From NCBI GenBank assembly GCA_937927445.1, contig CALAOB010000144.1, forward strand, positions 1 to 46,401: a stretch of DNA of 46,401 nucleotides, written 5' to 3'. This DNA is from an uncultured Oribacterium sp. (GTDB lineage: Bacteria; Bacillota; Clostridia; Lachnospirales; Lachnospiraceae). The notes under the pieces were generated by a model. That model worked only from the letters and a program-made list of their open reading frames with translations, made no database searches and was not told the origin of the DNA. The translations under genes and the position numbers were made by a program. Positions 8,161 to 17,300 of this stretch are shown piece after piece (within the stretch, counting starts at the first letter, position 1; every line of letters begins with the position of its first letter).

Positions 8161-8191
8161 CAGCCGGGTGAAAATTCACCCGGCTGATTTT
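8161..8191. terminator. Second hairpin between convergent genes
   Basis: CAGCCGGGTG pairs with CACCCGGCTG around AAAATT; ATTTT follows on the plus strand. It lies between the carboxypeptidase (plus) and the MFS gene (minus) and could serve as back-up terminator on either strand. Bases 8192-8295 show nothing. Confidence 0.6.
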
Positions 8192-8295
8192 CTGCAGACA
8201 GTGTAAGCGCCGAATAGGACCATCATGCCTACGGAATAGTGGGAAGATACAGCATTCAGGTTCTATAGGCTGGAATGAAAAGACAATTCATATGC

Positions 8296-9489
8296 TCACC
8301 CCATCAGTCCTCTCCGGTCGCGGAGGACGGCGAGGATCGAGAGCGCGAGCATGATGCCGACGGTAAGGACGACGGTGACCATGGCGCCAGCGATGCCGAC
8401 CTGGTCCGCGAGGATGCCGATGATCTGCGGGACGAGGATGCCGCCGATGGCGCTGATGCCGGTGAGGAGCGAGAGCCCCATGGTGGAGCCTTCGATGATC
8501 GGACCGGCGGCCGCGACGGTGGTCGGGTAGATGGCACTCATGCCGAGGCCGAGCACCGCGATGATGATGACGGCCATCGTCGCGGTGTGGGTGTTCACGA
8601 GAAGCACGATCGCGACGAAGTCAATGAGGGCGCTCACGAGGATGATCTGAAGCTTATTCACATTCTGGAGGAACTGCGCAGTGCCCATGCGCCCGGCCAT
8701 CATCATGATCCAGGTAACGGACACCATCGCGGTCGCGAGCGCACTCGTCATGACGCCGGTGTCCTTCAGGTAGGTGACGAACCAGCCGTTCACGGTATTC
8801 TCGAAGCCGACGTACATGAACATGATGAAGGTGATGATCAGGAAGCTGCGGTTTGTGAGCAGCGCCCGGGTATGGCCATCTGCGCGGTGGTCGCCCGCAT
8901 TGGCCGCGGACGGCTGCGGCTCCTCGAGCATCCGGTAGTCCATGGTCCAGTAGTTCAGCGGGAAGATCGCGCCGGAGACGCAGAGGATGTACATGATGAT
9001 GCGCCACGGGAAGCCGAGGGCGAGGAGAGCCGCCATGATGAAGGGGCTCGCGAAGGCGCCGACCGCAAAGGTGGTGTGCAGGATATTCAGGTACTTCGTC
9101 GAGCTGTTCGTCGCGACGTTCATCGCGAGGTTACTGATGATCGTGACGGTGCCCTTCGTGATGCCAAGGACGAGCACGAGCAGGTACATGAAGGCGACCG
9201 GTGGATGGATCGTCAGCAGCAACATGACGATCGGCGAAAGACCGGTGATGGCGACCACGACCGCGCGATGCGAGAAGTGGCGCTTCGCGAGCGGATAGAT
9301 GATGGAGGCGCAGAAATTGCCGATCGCGAGGATGCTGATCAGGCCGCCCGCCACCGCGTAGTTCAGCTGCTCCTCCTCGATGAGATGCGGCAGGATCGCG
9401 CCGAAAATCGTGATGACCGCACCGCTCAGGATGTAGCCGAGGTAGAGGTGGTTCAGCACCCGCCACTTGAGTTCCTTCGTAATTTCCAT
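8296..9489 (-). CDS. MFS transporter
   Basis: The start at 9489 is chosen because AGGGAG precedes this ATG by 9 nt; the frame runs open further upstream but only across direct repeats. The 397-aa protein is hydrophobic throughout, with about twelve membrane segments in two halves and a central cytoplasmic loop. Conserved pieces such as YLGYILSGAVITIFGAILP at the start and IYPTTVAAAGPIIEG in the second half fit the major facilitator superfamily, in the broad fucose-permease-like group. The substrate is unknown. The central loop (SAANAGDHRADGH) is encoded by a copy of the dispersed repeat. No metabolic neighbour hints at the cargo. Confidence 0.85.
   Translation of the reverse strand: MEITKELKWRVLNHLYLGYILSGAVITIFGAILPHLIEEEQLNYAVAGGLISILAIGNFCASIIYPLAKRHFSHRAVVVAITGLSPIVMLLLTIHPPVAFMYLLVLVLGITKGTVTIISNLAMNVATNSSTKYLNILHTTFAVGAFASPFIMAALLALGFPWRIIMYILCVSGAIFPLNYWTMDYRMLEEPQPSAANAGDHRADGHTRALLTNRSFLIITFIMFMYVGFENTVNGWFVTYLKDTGVMTSALATAMVSVTWIMMMAGRMGTAQFLQNVNKLQIILVSALIDFVAIVLLVNTHTATMAVIIIAVLGLGMSAIYPTTVAAAGPIIEGSTMGLSLLTGISAIGGILVPQIIGILADQVGIAGAMVTVVLTVGIMLALSILAVLRDRRGLMG
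8870..8901 (-). repeat. Dispersed ~30-bp repeat inside the MFS gene
   Basis: The minus strand reads GCCAATGCGGGCGACC, then AC, then CGCGCAGATGGC. This matches the folT copy and the copy near 32689 except at a few, mainly purine, positions. It encodes the hydrophilic loop between the two halves of the transporter, a tolerant position. Confidence 0.55.
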
Positions 9490-9584
9490 TTTGATATACT
9501 CCCTGTATTGTTTTGACATTTGGGATAAGTTTAGCATACTTCCGGGAAAAAGCCGAACTGCATGCGACTGAATGAGTTTCTCAG

Positions 9585-9660
9585 AAAAATGTGTGAAATA
9601 ACCCTGGAATATTTCAGAAAAATGTGTGTATTTCGAGCCGAAAATACTGGAAAAATGTGT
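9585..9660. repeat. Three direct repeats with exact 33-bp period
   Basis: AAAAATGTGT occurs at 9585, 9618 and 9651, each exactly 33 bp from the next. The first two extend to AGAAAAATGTGTG. They lie between the MFS start (minus) and the glnS promoter (plus), where an operator or a decayed tandem repeat could sit. Confidence 0.6.
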
Positions 9661-9730
9661 TTTGGCAGAAACGAACGGAAAAGGCCGGCTGTCCGGCACC
9701 GGCCCAACGGGCCGCTTCCCGCATATCCCC

Positions 9731-9760
9731 TTGTATAACGGCGCCCCGATATGCTATAAT
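9731..9760 (+). promoter_or_regulatory. Probable glnS promoter
   Basis: TTGTAT (9731-9736), 18-bp spacer, and an extended -10 TGC-TATAAT (9752-9760). The leader would be short, about 25 nt to the ATG at 9792, with TAGGAGGC as ribosome site. No T-box is visible, as expected for so short a leader. Confidence 0.6.
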
Positions 9761-9791
9761 TTTGGGTACTTCATTTTTAGGAGGCTATACT

Positions 9792-11498
9792 ATGTCTATG
9801 GAAACAAGAAACGAGAACGGCGTGCTGGAGGAGAAGGCTCCAGAGTCGAAGCATTTCATCGAGCGCGAGATCGAGAAGGATCTCGCCGAGGGCGTTTATG
9901 ACCACGTGCATACACGTTTTCCACCGGAGCCGAACGGCTATCTGCACATCGGCCATGCGAAGTCCATCATTCTGAATTCCGGGATGGCGCAGGAGTACCA
10001 TGGACAGTTCAACCTCCGCTTCGATGATACGAACCCGATGAAGGAGAAGACCGAATTCGTCGAGGCGATCGAGCGTGACGTCAAGTGGCTCGGTGCCGAC
10101 TTCGAGGACCGCATCTTCTTCGCATCTGATTACTTCGATATCATGTATGAGAAGGCCATCCTTCTGATCAAGAAGGGCCTCGCCTTCGTCGATGATCTCA
10201 CCGCAGAGCAGATCACCGCATACCGTGGCGACTTCACGAACCCTGGTAAGGAGTCCCCGAACCGGAACCGTCCGATCGAAGAGAACCTTCAGCTCTTCCA
10301 GGACATGAAGGACGGCAAGTACGCAGACGGTACCCTGACCCTGCGTGCGAAGATCGATATGGCATCCCCGAACCTGAACATGCGTGACCCGATCATCTAC
10401 CGTGTGGCCCACATGCATCACCACAACACCGGTGACAAGTGGTGCATCTACCCGATGTATGATTTCGCACACCCGATCGAGGACGCCGTAGAGGGCATCA
10501 CGCATTCCCTCTGCACACTGGAGTTCGAGGATCACCGCCCGCTCTATGACTGGGTTGTCAAGAACTGTGATTTCCCGCATCCACCTCGCCAGATCGAGTT
10601 CGCGAAGCTGTATCTGACCAATGTTGTCACCGGTAAGCGTTACATCAAGAAGCTGGTAGAGGATGGCGTCGTGGATGGCTGGGATGACCCGCGTCTCGTT
10701 ACCATCGCGGCTCTGCGTCGTCGTGGCTACACACCGGAGTCTCTCCGTCAGTTCGTCACCCTGAGCGGTATCTCGAAGGCAAACTCCAGCTGCGACATCA
10801 GCCTCCTCGAGTACTGTATCCGCGAGGACCTGAAGCTGAAGGACAAGCGTATGATGGCTGTCATTGACCCGATCAAGCTCGTCATCGACAACTATCCGGA
10901 GGGCCAGACCGAGATGCTTGAGGTGCCGAATAACCTCGAGAACGAGGAGCTCGGCAGCCGTCAGGTTCCGTTCTCCCGCGAGCTCTACATTGAGCGCGAC
11001 GACTTCATGATCGATCCGCCGAAGAAGTATAAGAGACTCTATGTCGACAACGAGGTGCGCCTCATGTCCGCATATTTCGTAAAGGCGACCTCCTACGAGA
11101 CCGACGCCGACGGAAAGGTGACCGTCGTTCACTGCACCTACGATCCGGAAACGAAGTCCGGCTCCGGCTTCACGGGACGTAAGGTGAAGGGCACGATCCA
11201 CTGGGTCAATGCTCCAACCGCAGGTCAGGTGACCGTCCGTCTGTATGAGCAGCTGATCGACGAAGAGAAGGGCAAGCTGAACGACGACGGCACCCTGAAC
11301 TTCAACCCGAATTCCCTTACCGTCGTAGAGAACTGCATGGTCGAGCCGGAGCTCATGGACGTCAAGCCATACGACAGCTTCCAGTTCGTACGAAACGGCT
11401 TCTTCTGCGTCGACAGCAAGGACTCCACCGAAGGCCACCCGGTCTACAACCGTATCGTCGGACTGAAGTCCAGCTTCAAGCTCCCGACACAGGCGTAA
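9792..11498 (+). CDS. glnS: Glutamine--tRNA ligase
   Basis: Class I aminoacyl-tRNA synthetase charging tRNA-Gln in the cytoplasm. The start is ATG 9792 behind TAGGAGGC; 568 aa, normal length. Visible: PPEPNGYLHIGHAKS with the HIGH signature at residues 52-55, RFDDTNP, YDFAHPIEDAVEGITHSLCTLEFEDHRPLYDW, WDDPR and LRRRGYTPES, then the anticodon-binding beta-barrels. The region that should hold the second ATP motif (MSKR in E. coli GlnRS) reads VVTGKRYIKKL (about residues 278-288), so the canonical motif is altered. Whether this is lineage-typical should be checked. The gene is a single transcription unit. Confidence 0.95.
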   Translation: MSMETRNENGVLEEKAPESKHFIEREIEKDLAEGVYDHVHTRFPPEPNGYLHIGHAKSIILNSGMAQEYHGQFNLRFDDTNPMKEKTEFVEAIERDVKWLGADFEDRIFFASDYFDIMYEKAILLIKKGLAFVDDLTAEQITAYRGDFTNPGKESPNRNRPIEENLQLFQDMKDGKYADGTLTLRAKIDMASPNLNMRDPIIYRVAHMHHHNTGDKWCIYPMYDFAHPIEDAVEGITHSLCTLEFEDHRPLYDWVVKNCDFPHPPRQIEFAKLYLTNVVTGKRYIKKLVEDGVVDGWDDPRLVTIAALRRRGYTPESLRQFVTLSGISKANSSCDISLLEYCIREDLKLKDKRMMAVIDPIKLVIDNYPEGQTEMLEVPNNLENEELGSRQVPFSRELYIERDDFMIDPPKKYKRLYVDNEVRLMSAYFVKATSYETDADGKVTVVHCTYDPETKSGSGFTGRKVKGTIHWVNAPTAGQVTVRLYEQLIDEEKGKLNDDGTLNFNPNSLTVVENCMVEPELMDVKPYDSFQFVRNGFFCVDSKDSTEGHPVYNRIVGLKSSFKLPTQA

Positions 11499-11536
11499 GT
11501 TTATGGGGCTGCCCCCTTTAGTTAGAAGATGTAACA

Positions 11537-11590
11537 GTTCAGGTGCCGGGTACCCCTTCGTTGCCGTCCCTCCGGGTACCCCTGCTGAAC
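11537..11590 (+). repeat. Hairpin after glnS carrying an end-fragment like the A/B/C palindromes
   Basis: GTTCAG...GGGTACCC at 11537-11553 pairs with GGGTACCCCTGCTGAAC at 11574-11590. The loop contains TTCGTTGCCGTCCCTCC, which resembles the outer end of the A/B/C elements (CCGTTGCCATCCCTCC in A). No T-run follows, so it is a weak terminator at best; it may be a remnant. Confidence 0.5.
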
Positions 11591-11750
11591 TATAACTGGA
11601 AAATTGAAATTCGAACATTTGTAGACACGATGCAGGTATATATATCAGCGAAATCGTGGTATGATAGCAGTATCGAATTTGTGAATTCAGATGCGTAAGT
11701 GATACAAATGAAAGAATGGGCCGGAAGCGGCCCGGATGGAGGATATCGTT

Positions 11751-12443
11751 ATGGGCAAGAAAAAAGGTTTAGGTGGTCTCGTCGGATTCGCTGCACTGGT
11801 CGGCGGTGTTGCAGCCGCTGTATCCTATCTCTACAAGTATGAGAAGTTCTCCGAGGAGGTCGATCAGGACTTCACGGATGTGCTGGAGTCCGCTTCCGAG
11901 GTGAAGGACTCCGCGAAGAGATCCTACACGACCCTGAAGAACAGCCAGACGAAGGAAGATTTCAAGACCGCCGCGAAGGACATCGGTGTGGCGGCAAAGA
12001 ATCTTGCAGTCGATGCGAAGAACCTTGCGGTCGACGCCGGCAAGGACGCATACAAGACCGTAAAGGAAGCCCTCGATGAGAAGCTCGGAAGCTGCGACGA
12101 GGACGATGATGATGTCGTCGACGAGACCGTCGAGCACATCTCGTACCCGTATGTAGATGACGAGGACGCAGAGGCGGATACCGAGGGCGCAAAGCCAGAT
12201 GCTGAAAACGTGAAGGAAGAGACCGCTGAAAAGGCAGAGGATACCGACATCGAGCCGGAGGATGACAGCGATGTCGAAGTGGAGTTCTTCGTACACGATG
12301 CGGATGACGCAGATGCGAAGGCAGAGGAGCCTGCAAAGGACGAGGCTGCAGAAGATGCAGCGAAGGCCGCTGTAGATGCGGCAACCGCTGTGAAGGAAGA
12401 AGCCGAGGAAGCAGAAGCGACCGCGACGATCACAGAAGAATAA
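11751..12443 (+). CDS. YtxH-like acidic membrane-associated protein, unknown function
   Basis: The start is set at 11751 because GGAGGA (11737-11742) is correctly spaced from it. The 230-aa protein begins with MGKKKG and a Gly/Ala hydrophobic helix (about residues 6-23). It continues into an amphipathic Lys/Ala/Asp helix (AAKDIGVAAKNLAVDAKNLA, an 11-residue-like heptad pattern) and ends in a very acidic low-complexity tail of Asp, Glu and Ala. This resembles YtxH/gas-vesicle-like stress proteins of Firmicutes, probably tethered inside the membrane. A specific role cannot be given. It is monocistronic with a good terminator. Confidence 0.75.
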   Translation: MGKKKGLGGLVGFAALVGGVAAAVSYLYKYEKFSEEVDQDFTDVLESASEVKDSAKRSYTTLKNSQTKEDFKTAAKDIGVAAKNLAVDAKNLAVDAGKDAYKTVKEALDEKLGSCDEDDDDVVDETVEHISYPYVDDEDAEADTEGAKPDAENVKEETAEKAEDTDIEPEDDSDVEVEFFVHDADDADAKAEEPAKDEAAEDAAKAAVDAATAVKEEAEEAEATATITEE

Positions 12444-12453
12444 TTGATGCAAT

Positions 12454-12499
12454 CCCCTGAGCAAATGGATTTAACCGGCCATTTGTTCAGGGGCCTTTT
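12454..12499 (+). terminator. Intrinsic terminator before the PucR gene
   Basis: A 15-bp stem, CCCCTGAGCAAATGG with CCATTTGTTCAGGGG (one G-U), is followed by CCTTTTTAA. Confidence 0.9.
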
Positions 12500-12519
12500 T
12501 AAACAAGAGAGAAAGCCGT

Positions 12520-14170
12520 ATGAGTTATACCGTAAATGACTTACTCACATCAAATAGATTTCCGGGTATGCAGCTGCTCTGTGGGGGGGGCAGTACTCGA
12601 CCGTGAGATCAGGGGCATTCGTATCCTTCAGCATCCGGATATGGAACGATTTATGCAGGGTGGTGAAGTACTTCTCACGAGTCTGCAGGTCTATGAAAAT
12701 GCGGAAGAAAGGGAAGTTAAACAGCATTTACAGGCGATTTGCGATAAGAAGGTCTGTGGATTTATCGTGAAACGAAAGCAAAAAGCGAAGGAGCAGAGAT
12801 ACTTCGAGATTTTACTGCAGTTTGCGGAGGCACAGCAGATTCCAGTCATCGAGATTCCAGAGGACATCTACTACAGCGTGATCATAAAGTATGTGCTGAT
12901 GCAGATTTATGATTGTGAAACAGCGAAGCTGGCGTTCTTCAAGATAGCGCATGATAATATGAGCTATATCGCACTGCACGGGGACGATATCCGATCCACG
13001 ATTCGAAGATTGATCGGTCAGATGAAAATCCTGCTTGGAAATCCGGTGGCACTCTATTATGCAGATTTCCATTGTCGTGTATCCAGCGAAACGCAGAATA
13101 TGCCGTTTGCGCTCGCAGAGGATCGGACGGAGTTTGTAGCGGATGTGCGGACGCAGTATACCGTTTATCGCCAGAAGAGAGACTGTGTCGAGTTTATCAA
13201 AAAGATCGACATTTTGGGACGTTGGGACGTATACCTCGTAATATCGGAGAGCGAGAATCCGATGAATGAGCTCGACTTCATCGCACTGGAAAATATGGTC
13301 GTAAGCCTGAAATATGCGATTGCCCGCGCAGTAATCGAGATGGACATCGAAAAGAAATATCACGGAGATGTGGGTTACCGTCTGCTGAAAGGTGCGCTGT
13401 CTGAGGACGAAGAGGACGAAGCCGCCGAGATACTGCAGCTTCGGGATACCGATGAAATGCGTGTCGTTACCTTTCGTATGATGCCGACGAACCATATCAG
13501 CAGATTTGCGGAAGAAATCATAAACGAAACGGAGCTGGAGGAAGACGAGATTTCGAAGCTTCTGCCGAAACAGTATATTCTGACCATTACGAACCAGGTC
13601 ATCTATATTCATAAGAAGGATAGAAAGGAAAGCGATCGAGAATTCCGCAGCCGAATCGAGTACATTCAGCACCATGTGCAGCAGCGACTGGAGCAGAGAA
13701 AGCTCAAAATAGATTGCCTGGTGGGGATAGGAAAGAGCGTTCACGGATATCATCGTTTAAAAGAATCCTTTGAAGACTCGAGAACGGCGATTCGATACAT
13801 CTCAATCATTCGGACCATTGTGGGTGACCAGAATGAATCTGTAGTCGACTGCTCGAAGCTCGGCTTCTTCCGCATATTTGTGGAAACGCAGGATCGGGCG
13901 AAGCTTGAAACCTATATCCCGGAGTCGCTGCACCAGCTTGAGGCGTATGATCAGAAGAAAAACGCGGAGCTGATCAAAACGCTTGAGTGTTACCTCAACA
14001 ACAAGCAGAGCATCAAAATGACATCCAAGAAGCTGTTCGCGCATTATCGAACGATCAGCTACCGGCTTGAAAAAATTGTCGATCTCACCGGCATGGATTT
14101 CAATAACCCGACGGAGATGCTCGCCGTACGGAACGGTCTCATCATCTACCGTATCCTCGAGACGATGTGA
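12520..14170 (+). CDS. PucR-family transcriptional regulator, out of frame at a G8 tract
   Basis: Translation from ATG 12520 (GAGAGAAA upstream) gives the family N-terminus MSYTVNDLLTSNRFPGMQLLC. After eight G (12583-12590) it runs into a stop at 12604, a 28-residue peptide. The next frame continues perfectly as AVLDREIRGIRILQHPD to 14170. With seven G the two halves join as C-G-G-A-V-L-D, giving an intact ~549-aa protein. It has an N-terminal PucR domain (to ~130), a GGDEF-like middle and a C-terminal helix-turn-helix (SIKMTSKKLFAHYRTISYRL and LTGMDFNNP). So this copy is off by one base, through slippage (phase variation) or read error. The in-frame ATG at 12536 has no ribosome site and an unrelated leader peptide. 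It precedes the pilus locus and may control it. Confidence 0.85.
12583..12590 (+). repeat. G8 homopolymer (candidate phase-variation tract)
   Basis: Eight consecutive G fall 63 bases into the PucR-type gene. Seven G restore the frame; eight break it. The flanking DNA is otherwise of mixed composition and no comparable G tract is seen in other genes of the window. Confidence 0.8.
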
Positions 14171-14192
14171 AAAAGTGAATAAGTTATGCTCC

Positions 14193-14230
14193 AGAGGGGC
14201 CTGCCATGATGGATGGCAGGTCTCTTTTTT
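14193..14230 (+). terminator. Terminator after the PucR gene
   Basis: CCTGCCAT (14200-14207) pairs with ATGGCAGG (14213-14220), with AGAG/CTCT extending the stem, followed by a T6 run. It separates regulator transcription from the adhesin gene. Confidence 0.85.
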
Positions 14231-14302
14231 GTGGCACAGTTTTTACGTAAAAAGTCAAAATCAAATTCCGCTTTCAAGCATTATATAAAAAATTAAGACC
14301 TT

Positions 14303-14355
14303 TATAATAAATTCTCGAATATCGAAAACTACGAAATGCACAACAATGGCATTTC
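14303..14355 (+). promoter_or_regulatory. Candidate -10 box and inverted-repeat site before the giant adhesin gene
   Basis: TATAAT at 14303-14308 lacks a recognisable -35. Downstream lies a perfect inverted repeat, GAAATGC (14333-14339) and GCATTTC (14349-14355), with a 9-bp spacer. A weak -35 and a nearby dyad suit an activated or repressed promoter, perhaps by the adjacent PucR protein. This is inference from position only. Confidence 0.35.
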
Positions 14356-14379
14356 ATTTTTATAAAATATGCCGATTCA

Positions 14380-17300
14380 ATGAACAGAAAACGGAAGTCC
14401 ATCAAACAAATCATCGCGTTCGTGCTCTGCCTGAGCCTCTTTTCCTCACAGCTTGTGATGGCCGAGGTCGATGCAACCGACGCCGCGGATCTCATAAAGA
14501 ATGTTGAGATGAGCACCGCAAGCGTTGCGTTCTACGAGGACAATGCTTCCGACCTGGAGGCGGATGGCTCCGCTGAGGAACTTGGTGGTTTCGACGAGGA
14601 TGTGGACGACGCTTTCTTCGCGGATGAAGAAGATACGGGGAAGGTGGATTCTTCCGACTCGTCCACGGGTGACCAGGGCGATAACGCGAATAAATCCGAC
14701 AACACCGAAGGGAAAGATGAATCCGACAAGACGGAAGGCGCAGGCAAGGACGATGCATCTCAGGATAAGAAGGATGATCAGACCGATGCCGGCGATGATT
14801 CCGAACTGAATAAGAAGCCGGAGGCCTCGAAGAAGAATGGGCTCGAAGATGAGAAGAAGGCGACCGAATCTGAACTAAACAGAAAGTATGATGCCTTCTA
14901 TAACGATGGACAGATCTGTATCTACAATTACAGACAGCTTCAGCTGATCGGAAGTGGAGAGGAGCTCTACACCGGTGATAAGGACGGTCGAATCGGTAAA
15001 GGTAATCCGGTCGAGGTCGATGATGAGGTCATCACCTACGCGGAGGATGCAGCGTACCGCCTGATGAACGATATCCCACTGGATATCGAAGAGATATGGA
15101 CTGTGCCAGAGAGCTTCGCCGGAAGCATTGGCAAAACGAAGACCGACGGGGATGAAGAGCGCACGCTCTACGATGAAGCGACGGATACCATCTATATCTA
15201 CAACCCATACCAGCTCATGATCCTCGCGCAGGAAGACAGCGAGGATGAACCGGTGATGACGCTCGATAACGACGCGGCGCAGTTCGGCATGGGCCAGCTG
15301 ATCTACCCGGACGGGGAAGACGAGGCGTACCTCACGTACAGTAAGGAACATACGTATGTACTGTCGAAGGACTTCAGCTCGGATATGCCGGAGCTCGCGG
15401 TGGATCAGTTGAGCGCTGATACGAGCGATGCGGAGGGACGTGACTTCAAGGGCCAGGTCATCAAGACCATCGGCGATAAGACTTATATCCTGATCGGAAA
15501 TAGGGAACAGCTTGAAAAAATCGGCACGGGGGAACTAGTAAATGGTGCGGTTTATCAGGCATATAAAGAGCTTGGAAAATGGTATGTCGACACAGATCAG
15601 AGCGGAAAGCCGATTATGCTCTATGGTGGCGATGCTGATCTGAAGAAAGAACAGAACGGTACAGAGGACTTCAAATTCGGTGAGATTAAAGACGCGGATA
15701 CAAAACTAAGTTCTCAAGCTTGGATTCATACCAGAGGCCGTTGTGGCGTTGATCAGACAACCGGCAATATTGATCCAACTCTGAATATAAAGGAAACGGC
15801 AGGGGGTCAGAAGTATACGGCCAACGCAAATTATATCATCTTTCGGGATATTGATTTTGCAGATGAAAACTGGAAGCCGCTGACCTTCCAAGGCACCATG
15901 ATCGGCGCGAAATCAAATGAACAGGCGAAACTCTGGATTAAGAATGAGGATGGCAAGGAGGCGCTGAATAAAGCAAACCTGAAGCCGATACTTTCGAATA
16001 TTACAATTGAACAGGACGTTAAAATCAATGTCGGTGAGCAGATGGGCGTCGGCTTTTTCTCTACGATATCGAGCGAGGTGAGTGAGAAGGACATCGGTCT
16101 CAGCAAGGGCCTGGTCCAGGTTTCCAACCTGCGATTTGAGAGTATTAACGTTCATACAACAACGAAGGAAACCTACTATCCGCCATCCCTGGTAAGTACA
16201 TTGACAAATACACTGGGACACTTGCTCGGCGGCGTATTAAGTGGTCTGACATTTTTATTGACTTTTGGGCAGGTGAAAATCGATCTCGGCAAAACCCTGG
16301 GCGATGTTCTGGATGCCCGTAAGAAGGATCCTACGGCGCTGGCAAGCGGCACGATCGCGGGACGTGCGGTTGGGCAAGTCGAGTTTTCGGACGTTGAAGT
16401 TGCGAATGCGGATGTAAAGAACGTAAACAACTATACGGGTGGCTTCGTCGGGTATACGACGGGTACCACGCAATATGATGGCTTATCACATGCGCTGGGG
16501 GATCTGGTCAAGCTGCTTACGAATATTCTGAATGTCATTCCTGGGCTCGGTCTCGGTGATCTGATTACGATTCTGCTGGGAAATGCGATTCCTTTGGAGA
16601 AGCTGATTCCGACGGGCTATATCAATGCAAAAATCGTAAACTGCGCCATCGATGGATTAAATATCGAAACGGAGAAAGATAAGGATTATGCCGGTGGCTT
16701 TGTAGGGATGCAGAGGGGTACCATCATCGAAAACTGTTCGGTTTCGATGGTGGCGGCTGGCTGTACGATCACCGGGCAGAAATTCGTCGGTGGTTTCGTC
16801 GGGCTGGCACGCGATGCGGTCATCGAAGGCACGCTTTCCGGTGCGCTCGATATCGAAACGAAGCTGCCGAAGATGAATACGGAGAGCCTGCTTCTGAACT
16901 GTTCGCTCGAGAGCGACCGTCTGAATGTTTCTGCGGATTCGTATGCCGGCGGTTTTGCCGGCGCCATGGCAAATACGTCTGCGGTGAACTGTAAGCTGAC
17001 GGCACAGGATGCATTCGAAGTAAAAGCATCTCAAAACTATGCCGGTGGATTTTCGGGTATTGCTGCGCTCGGCTGGGCAGCAGATCTCGGCAAAGATGAT
17101 ACGAAGGATAACCTGCTGGGTGGCGTCGTAGATCTCGTGGTCAAGTTGCTGAGCAGTAATCCGGGCGCTGCATCATCGCTGCTTTCACTGGGAGGCGTAA
17201 ATCCGTCCTACATTCTCGGGTGCACAGTCAGCGGACCGCTGCAGCTCAGTGGGGCTGATTATGTCGGTGGCATCACAGGCCGTGGAAATGGCGCGTATAT

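Noticed and set aside
9585..9660. CRISPR-like array
   Set aside because: Only three 10-13-bp repeats, no cas genes, and spacers that are not distinct units.
12536..12600. ATG 12536 as the true start of the PucR-type gene
   Set aside because: It has no ribosome site and gives a leader peptide unlike the family. The frame from 12520 gives the family N-terminus, so a one-base frameshift explains the data better.
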